Shown here piece by piece: positions 1 to 6,200 of a DNA stretch of 6,200 bases. The notes under the pieces were generated by a model. That model worked only from the letters and a program-made list of their open reading frames with translations, did no database searches and had not been told where the DNA came from. Every line of letters starts with the position of its first letter. Position 1 is the first letter of the stretch. The stretch lies in assembly GCA_040003205.1 (NCBI GenBank), contig JBDUDA010000186.1:1-6200 (forward strand), written 5' to 3'. This DNA is from JALYIM01 sp040003205 (lineage in GTDB: Bacteria > Acidobacteriota > Terriglobia > Terriglobales > Acidobacteriaceae). Both the position numbers and the translations under genes were made by a program.

Positions 1-1
1 G

Positions 2-109
2 GGCGAGTCGCAAGCGCAAGAAAATGTTGAAGAGGGTTCAGACGAAGCGCAGCATGAAGTTTCCGGCGGCTCTGAAACCGAGATAAATGAGACCGAAATA
101 AAAAAGTAG
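2..109 (+). CDS. nusA: C-terminal tail of the upstream gene, probably NusA (partial)
   Basis: An open frame enters from the left edge and ends at TAG (107-109). The 35 visible codons give a hydrophilic, strongly acidic tail rich in Glu, Gln and Ser, ending in Glu-Ile-Lys-Lys. No domain is visible in this fragment, so the identification rests on context. NusA, the transcription elongation, termination and antitermination factor that binds RNA polymerase and nascent RNA, is the usual gene directly upstream of infB, and many NusA proteins end in an acidic extension. It could instead be another member of the cluster. There is no ylxR-like gene between it and infB, only a 55-base gap. That the frame is coding is well supported by the infB spacing and the stop position; the name is inference. 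Confidence 0.55.
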   Translation, partial: GESQAQENVEEGSDEAQHEVSGGSETEINETEIKK

Positions 110-148
110 TGAAGTCCGGACGATCAATGCAGAGTTAACAGCGGTGTA

Positions 149-160
149 GAGGAAGAAAGG
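149..160 (+). promoter_or_regulatory. Ribosome binding site of infB
   Basis: A purine stretch contains GAGGA (149-153, 11 bases from the ATG) and AAAGG (156-160, 4 bases from the ATG). Either can pair with the 16S 3' end. It supports the ATG at 165 as the start of infB. No convincing promoter is visible in the 55-base gap, which fits co-transcription with the upstream gene. Confidence 0.6.
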
Positions 161-164
161 GCGG

Positions 165-3050
<2,886 letters not shown>

Positions 3051-3074
3051 TCCAGATCCTTCATTGCATAACTG

Positions 3075-3365
3075 ATGCCGATTGCTTTTCTTACACTTGA
3101 GATTCGCATTGAAGCAGCGCAGTCTCTCAAAGATAAGCGCCAGGTCGTTCGGAGCATCAAAGACCGGCTGCGCGCCCACTTCAATGTTGCCGTCGCCGAG
3201 TTAAGCGCCAGCAATTTATGGAACCAGGCTTCCATCGGAGTAGTTAGCGTTTCCGATTCGCGCGATTACCTCGATGGATTGATGAGGAACGTGGAGCGTC
3301 ACGCTACGCGAGTTGCGAACAACGGAGGGGCAGACATTTCTGATTCCTTCGTGGAATTCCTCTAG
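3075..3365 (+). CDS. ylxP: DUF503 (YlxP-like) small protein
   Basis: This 96-residue protein matches the DUF503/YlxP family in length and pattern: a short N-terminal strand (MPIAFLTLEIRI), the signature SLKDKRQVVRSIKDRL (residues 17-32), then FNVAVAEL and LWNQASIGVVSVS, ending in VEFL. The family is a small ferredoxin-like-fold protein commonly encoded between infB and rbfA. Its role is poorly defined; its position suggests ribosome assembly or translation. The gene starts 24 bases after infB. A TAA lies in frame two codons before the ATG (3069-3071), so only CTG (3072) or ATG (3075) can start it, and the ATG gives the usual family N-terminus. There is no recognisable Shine-Dalgarno in the gap, so translation may depend on coupling to infB or another route. 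Confidence 0.93.
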   Translation: MPIAFLTLEIRIEAAQSLKDKRQVVRSIKDRLRAHFNVAVAELSASNLWNQASIGVVSVSDSRDYLDGLMRNVERHATRVANNGGADISDSFVEFL

Positions 3366-3527
3366 AGTCCTTCCTGTGTTCTATTCGACCTGTTTGCTCA
3401 AGAATTTAAGTATTGCCGGATTCGGGCGAGCCATTAATCGGATATGAACTCAGCAACTTGCAGGTCGGTTGCGGGTTTGAAGAATTTGCTCTGGCTGGCG
3501 GGGGGATGCTCCAAGGCCGGGTTTTTC

Positions 3528-3536
3528 TGATATTCT
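3528..3536 (+). promoter_or_regulatory. Candidate extended -10 promoter for rbfA-nrnA
   Basis: TGATATTCT fits the extended -10 pattern TGnTATnnT. The -35 position (about 3508-3513, GCTCCA) is poor, which extended -10 promoters tolerate. Transcription would begin near 3543, leaving a leader of about 28 bases that includes the rbfA Shine-Dalgarno. The unusually long gap after ylxP supports a promoter here. This is judged by eye only. Confidence 0.35.
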
Positions 3537-3559
3537 CATCCGTTTTAAGCTGGATGGTC

Positions 3560-3564
3560 GAGGT
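3560..3564 (+). promoter_or_regulatory. Ribosome binding site that decides the GTG start of rbfA
   Basis: GAGGT sits 6 bases before GTG at 3571. No in-frame ATG gives a sensible RbfA start, so this motif settles the GTG as the initiation codon. Confidence 0.6.
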
Positions 3565-3570
3565 AATGTC

Positions 3571-3954
3571 GTGGAAAATCGTGGGCACAAATATCATCGC
3601 GAGCGGCTGGGCGAATCCCTGCGCGAAGAGATAGAGACAATCCTCGAAGGCGAGCTGGCCGATCCCCGAATCGGATTGGCCAGTGTTAGCAGCGTCGCTC
3701 TGGCCGACGATTCGCGATCCGCGCGAGTTTACGTCACGGTGGAAGGTGACGACGAAGAAGCAGCACGAACACTCGAAGGATTGAATGCGGCAGTAGGATA
3801 TGTACGGAGAGAAGTGGCGGAGCGCCTGCATCTGCGACGGCCGCCGGAGTTGTATTTTCAGGTTGACCGTTCGGGACAGTACGTCAATCGCATTGACGAA
3901 TTGCTGACTCGTTCGAAGAAGCGCAACAAGCAATCCGTGCCCCCATCGCAGTAG
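3571..3954 (+). CDS. rbfA: 30S ribosome-binding factor RbfA
   Basis: RbfA is a small cytoplasmic assembly factor that binds the 30S subunit during late maturation of 16S rRNA and is needed for cold adaptation in E. coli. The 127-residue product has the family layout: an N-terminal helix with the Arg-rich HRERLGESLREEI stretch (9-21), the conserved DPRIGLASV (31-39), a strand SARVYVTV (50-57), and the type II KH-fold helix pair with the Ala-Val-Gly kink (74-76) in NAAVGYVRREVAERL. Then come PPEL and the closing helix RIDELL. The short Lys/Arg- and Pro-rich tail is normal for the family. Initiation is at GTG, chosen from the Shine-Dalgarno and the expected N-terminus. The stop lies 7 bases before nrnA, so these two genes are surely co-transcribed. 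Confidence 0.95.
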   Translation: MENRGHKYHRERLGESLREEIETILEGELADPRIGLASVSSVALADDSRSARVYVTVEGDDEEAARTLEGLNAAVGYVRREVAERLHLRRPPELYFQVDRSGQYVNRIDELLTRSKKRNKQSVPPSQ

Positions 3955-3958
3955 GGGA
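3953..3958 (+). promoter_or_regulatory. Ribosome binding site of nrnA overlapping the rbfA stop
   Basis: AGGGGA overlaps the TAG stop of rbfA (3952-3954) and ends 3 bases before the nrnA ATG. The overlap suggests translational coupling of the two genes. Confidence 0.55.
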
Positions 3959-3961
3959 ATT

Positions 3962-4909
3962 ATGCTGAACGAAGTACTTAAGCATATCGAGAAACATCAG
4001 CGCTTTCTGTTGACCTCGCATGCGAGGCCGGACGGCGATGCGGTGGGCTCCGCGCTGGCTTGCCGCGAAATCCTGCGCTCGATGGGGAAGCACGCGGAAG
4101 TGGTATTACGGGATGGAGTTCCCCGCGTGTATCAGCCTTTGCCTTTTGCCCACACGGTCGTGCAGGCTGAGCGCGTAAATGGTTCCTACGAAGCGGTAAT
4201 TATTCTGGAGTGCGACAGCATTCAGCGTACCCGCCTCGAAGGTCTCGAAAAACATTTTCTGATTAACATAGATCATCACTCCACCGGTCGTCCTTTTGGA
4301 AACGTAAATTGGATTGACCCCAAAGCGGTTGCGACGGCGGAGATGGTCTATCGCCTCGCGCGCGTGGCGAACGTGAAAATTTCCCCTGCGATCGCTACCT
4401 GCCTCTACACCGCCGTGTTAACGGATACTGGCTCCTTCATGTTTGGAGGCACCAATGAGAACACGTTTGCGCTAGCCCGGGAATTGGTGTTGGCGGGTGC
4501 CGATCCCGCAGCCTGCGCGCGTAACGTTTATTTCGGTCATTCCACCGCCAAAATGCGTCTTCTGGGCGCTGCTCTCACTCATTTGCAACGCAAAGGCGCG
4601 CTGACGTGGATATGGGTTACACAAGAAGAAATGGATCGCTTCGGCGCAAAAGAAGAAGACTGCGAAGGGCTGGTGAATTACGCCCTCTCAATCAAAGATG
4701 TGCAAGTTGCAGCGTTTTTTCGCGAGCTTCCCGACGGACGGTTCCGCGTGAGCCTTCGCAGCAAGGGCGGCTTAGATGTCGCCGCTGTCGCGGAACGCTT
4801 TGGCGGCGGCGGCCATGAGTGCGCGGGCGGGTGCGCGGTTAACGGACCCCTTGCCAACGCGATCGAACAATTGCTGGCAGAGCTACGGCCTGAATCTTCC
4901 GTCCAGTAA
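3962..4909 (+). CDS. nrnA: DHH/DHHA1 phosphoesterase, NrnA-like oligoribonuclease / pAp phosphatase
   Basis: The family degrades 2-5 nt RNAs from the end and dephosphorylates pAp to AMP, using Mn-type metal ions in the cytoplasm. The 315-residue length is typical. The DHH domain shows motif I SHARPDGDAVGS (19-30), with metal-ligand aspartates at 24 and 26, motif III DHH (104-106), and motif IV with Asp155 in LTDTGSFMF. The DHHA1 domain carries the substrate-binding GGGGH (281-285) followed by ECAGG. The motif II segment reads ILECDS (81-86): Glu83 sits where relatives usually have the metal-binding Asp, with Asp85 two residues on. nrnA beside rbfA is a common arrangement, although truB, often next, is absent here. 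The ATG at 3962 follows a Shine-Dalgarno overlapping the rbfA stop. Family membership is certain; which substrate is preferred cannot be read from the sequence. Confidence 0.93.
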   Translation: MLNEVLKHIEKHQRFLLTSHARPDGDAVGSALACREILRSMGKHAEVVLRDGVPRVYQPLPFAHTVVQAERVNGSYEAVIILECDSIQRTRLEGLEKHFLINIDHHSTGRPFGNVNWIDPKAVATAEMVYRLARVANVKISPAIATCLYTAVLTDTGSFMFGGTNENTFALARELVLAGADPAACARNVYFGHSTAKMRLLGAALTHLQRKGALTWIWVTQEEMDRFGAKEEDCEGLVNYALSIKDVQVAAFFRELPDGRFRVSLRSKGGLDVAAVAERFGGGGHECAGGCAVNGPLANAIEQLLAELRPESSVQ

Positions 4910-4946
4910 TCTTTCTCGCCTGCATCATAACCCTGGTTTACTTCCG

Positions 4947-4952
4947 TACAAT
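4947..4952 (+). promoter_or_regulatory. Candidate -10 element before the small membrane protein gene
   Basis: TACAAT matches the -10 consensus at five of six positions. The -35 region (about 4924-4929, TCATAA) is weak. If it is used, transcription would begin around 4959-4960, one or two bases before the ATG at 4961, giving a leaderless or nearly leaderless message. No Shine-Dalgarno is visible before that ATG, which is consistent with this. The call is tentative. Confidence 0.28.
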
Positions 4953-4960
4953 GGCTGACT

Positions 4961-5212
4961 ATGGAAATCTCTTTCGCCAGACAGATGATTTCGCTTGCTG
5001 GGGCGGTGACAATTCTGGTCGCCTACATCGCCCATCAACTGAAATGGATGGATGCGCGCAAACCTGTCTACAACCTCCTCAATGCAATCGGTGCCGCCAT
5101 CCTTTGTTATATCGCTCTCCGTCCTTTTCAGGCCGGATTTGTGATCATGGAATCTACCTGGACGGTGGTCAGCCTCTACGCCTTGGCGCGAGGTTTGAAA
5201 ACCTCAGACTGA
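4961..5212 (+). CDS. Small integral membrane protein, CBU_0592-like domain
   Basis: This 83-residue protein has three hydrophobic segments, at about 8-25, 36-53 and 58-76, joined by short polar loops. Conserved-looking positions are Gly14 and the AY pair (21-22) in the first helix, YNLLNAIGA (37-45) at the start of the second, and Glu64 with Trp67 in the third. This pattern resembles the CBU_0592-like family of small bacterial membrane proteins, whose function is unknown to me. There is no separate signal peptide. The gene begins 51 bases after nrnA and ends 21 bases before the glycosyltransferase, so it is likely co-transcribed with the latter. The ATG at 4961 gives a family-like N-terminus, but no good ribosome binding site precedes it. 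An overlapping frame starting at 4951 looks spurious. Family recognition is from memory of the pattern. Confidence 0.78.
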   Translation: MEISFARQMISLAGAVTILVAYIAHQLKWMDARKPVYNLLNAIGAAILCYIALRPFQAGFVIMESTWTVVSLYALARGLKTSD

Positions 5213-5224
5213 GCCCCTGGTCAA

Positions 5225-5232
5225 AGAGAGAG
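5225..5232 (+). promoter_or_regulatory. Weak ribosome binding site of the glycosyltransferase gene
   Basis: AGAGAGAG lies immediately before the ATG at 5234 and is the only purine-rich tract in the 21-base gap after the small membrane protein gene. It supports the chosen start only modestly. Confidence 0.4.
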
Positions 5233-5233
5233 C

Positions 5234-6200
5234 ATGGAAGAACTACAGAACAACGAACCGGCAACGGAGAAAGTTTCTTCAGCCCTGCGCTCTCGTCTGG
5301 ATTGGCTGCTGCTCGCCGGTTTTTGCGGTTTTCTGTTTTTTTTTGGTTTGGGATATTTCGGACTGGTAGGCGCCGACGAGCCCCGCTACGCGCAAGTCGC
5401 GCGCGAAATGTTTGCCCGTCATGATTGGATCACTCCCACTCTCGGTGGCTTGCCGTGGCTGGAGAAGCCGGTTTTCTATTACTGGGAAGCAATGCTTTCC
5501 TACTCGGTATTCGGAGTCAGCGACTGGGCCGCTCGCGTACCATCCGCGCTTGACGCCACCATCCTGATAGTTGCGATTTATTTTTTTCTCAGGCGTTTCT
5601 GTCGTGGCTGTGAATTAGACGGCGCGCTCATTGCCGCATCCAGCGCTGCGATTGTCGGGTTCGCTCGAGCAGCTTCCACCGACATGCCGCTCGCCGCGAT
5701 GTTTGGAGTGGCAATGCTGGCGTGGTACGCGTGGCACCAGGGTGGAAGCAGGAAGCACCTGTGTTTGTTCTATCTATTTCTCGGATTTGCCACGCTCGCC
5801 AAAGGTCCCGTGGCACCCTTCCTCGCAGGAGCAATTGTCGTGACATTTTCTCTGGCGATGCAAGACATCTTGGCGATCCGGCGCACTCTGTGGCTTCCCG
5901 GTGTTCTGATCTTTTGCGTCATCACCTTACCGTGGTACATCGCTGTCCAATTCCGAAACCCAGAGTTTTTCCGCACTTTCTTTGTCGAGCATAATCTGGC
6001 GCGTTTCGGCACCACGCTTTACCACCATACTCAGCCGTTCTGGTATTTTGTTCCGGTAGCTCTGGCGGCATGGATTCCGTGGATCGTAATTGTCGGTCCA
6101 TCCATGGTCCGCGCGGCGCTGCAATGGTGGACGATGCGTAGACAGCAGACGCCGCGCGAGAACGCCCTTCCACTTTTTCTTTTGCTCTGGCTGGTTGTTC
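5234..6200 (+). CDS. ArnT-like family 39 glycosyltransferase, N-terminal part (runs off the right edge)
   Basis: The frame stays open from ATG 5234 to the window end, giving 322 residues of a protein whose family usually has about 500-600. It is a polytopic membrane glycosyltransferase of the GT39/ArnT/PMT superfamily, which moves a sugar from a polyprenyl-phosphate donor to a lipid or protein outside the cytoplasmic membrane. After a polar N-terminus (1-23) and a first helix (about 24-45) comes the hallmark acidic motif ADEPRYAQVAREM (47-59; Asp48-Glu49), which opens the first periplasmic loop. Next are KPVFYYW (78-84), WAARVPSAL (98-106), the STDMPLA segment (148-154), LAKGPV (188-193), LPWYIAV (232-238) and FVEHNLARF (250-258), all typical of ArnT-like proteins. 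The acceptor (lipid A, another lipid or a protein) cannot be told from the sequence. A run of nine T bases lies in the first helix. It is probably transcribed with the preceding small membrane protein. Confidence 0.88.
   Translation, partial: MEELQNNEPATEKVSSALRSRLDWLLLAGFCGFLFFFGLGYFGLVGADEPRYAQVAREMFARHDWITPTLGGLPWLEKPVFYYWEAMLSYSVFGVSDWAARVPSALDATILIVAIYFFLRRFCRGCELDGALIAASSAAIVGFARAASTDMPLAAMFGVAMLAWYAWHQGGSRKHLCLFYLFLGFATLAKGPVAPFLAGAIVVTFSLAMQDILAIRRTLWLPGVLIFCVITLPWYIAVQFRNPEFFRTFFVEHNLARFGTTLYHHTQPFWYFVPVALAAWIPWIVIVGPSMVRAALQWWTMRRQQTPRENALPLFLLLWLVV
5336..5344 (+). repeat. Homopolymer run of nine T within the glycosyltransferase gene
   Basis: Nine consecutive T bases encode Phe35-Phe36-Phe37 in the first membrane helix. 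A second, shorter run of seven T bases (5581-5587) lies in another helix. Such tracts are prone to replication or transcription slippage; a one-base change here would stop the protein early. Confidence 0.8.

Larger units (their letters stand above)
3366..3570 (+). other. 205-base non-coding stretch between ylxP and rbfA
   Basis: This is the longest gap in the window. It contains a weak hairpin candidate (GCAAC 3453-3457 with GTTGC 3468-3472, 10-base loop), an 8-base direct repeat AAGAATTT at 3400 and 3480, and the extended -10 motif listed separately. I see no intrinsic terminator: GGGTTTTT at 3519-3525 lacks a proper GC stem before it. I see no tRNA and no convincing small gene. A TTG-initiated frame from 3413 has no Shine-Dalgarno and runs into rbfA in another frame. 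Confidence 0.6.

Noticed and set aside
3400..3487. Direct repeat AAGAATTT (3400 and 3480), each copy near a TTTGCTC
   Set aside because: At eight bases and AT-rich it is within chance expectation for a 205-base gap, and there is no operator-like symmetry.
3511..3526. Possible intrinsic terminator (CCAAGGCCGGG followed by TTTTT)
   Set aside because: No adequate GC-rich stem can be formed directly before the T run; GGCC is only a 4-base palindrome.
3413..3634. 73-residue + strand frame between ylxP and rbfA
   Set aside because: It starts at TTG without a Shine-Dalgarno, runs into rbfA in another frame and resembles no family I know.
4951..5424. 157-residue + strand frame overlapping the small membrane protein and the glycosyltransferase start
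   Set aside because: It overlaps two well-supported genes in a different frame and its product is compositionally unlike a folded protein. Its ATG coincides with the -10-like TACAAT by chance.
5770..6173. Several reverse-strand frames of 65-83 residues opposite the glycosyltransferase
   Set aside because: The + strand frame is continuous and carries the ordered ArnT-family motifs. The reverse frames show no start signals or recognisable domains.

Overview
This window is a housekeeping translation and RNA-metabolism locus. It reads entirely left to right: end of nusA (probable) - infB - ylxP (DUF503) - rbfA - nrnA (DHH/DHHA1 phosphoesterase) - a small three-helix membrane protein (CBU_0592-like) - the first part of an ArnT-like family 39 glycosyltransferase that runs off the right edge. 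Every gene is on the + strand. The order nusA-infB-ylxP-rbfA-nrnA is the classic bacterial cluster for transcription elongation, initiation and 30S maturation. The moderately high GC, the protein sequences and the gene order (no ylxR between nusA and infB, no truB after nrnA) suggest an Acidobacteriota-like soil bacterium. That assignment is inference from recognition, not from a search.

Layout: positions 2-109 hold the acidic tail of the preceding protein. After a 55-base gap with a purine-rich ribosome binding site comes infB (165-3050), a full-length IF2 with two N-terminal IF2_N modules separated by a Pro/Ala/Arg-rich linker of about 290 residues. ylxP follows after 24 bases. A 205-base non-coding stretch (3366-3570) then separates it from rbfA. 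This is the longest gap in the window and holds a plausible extended -10 promoter, so rbfA-nrnA may be transcribed partly on their own. nrnA starts 7 bases after rbfA, and its Shine-Dalgarno overlaps the rbfA stop codon. After another 51-base gap the theme changes to membrane and envelope functions: the small membrane protein and, 21 bases later, the glycosyltransferase.

How the genes work together: NusA acts in elongation, antitermination and rRNA transcription. IF2 delivers initiator tRNA and joins the subunits. RbfA matures the 30S subunit. NrnA removes the 2-5 nt RNA remnants and pAp. YlxP is a conserved small protein of this cluster with a poorly defined role. The last two genes are probably a separate unit that modifies lipids or glycans at the cytoplasmic membrane.

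I found no mobile element, CRISPR array, tRNA, rRNA or convincing undescribed system. The points most worth a second look are an in-frame internal start in infB with a strong Shine-Dalgarno, a Glu in place of the expected motif II Asp in the NrnA homologue, a nine-T run early in the glycosyltransferase gene, and the membrane protein/glycosyltransferase pair sitting where truB is often found.
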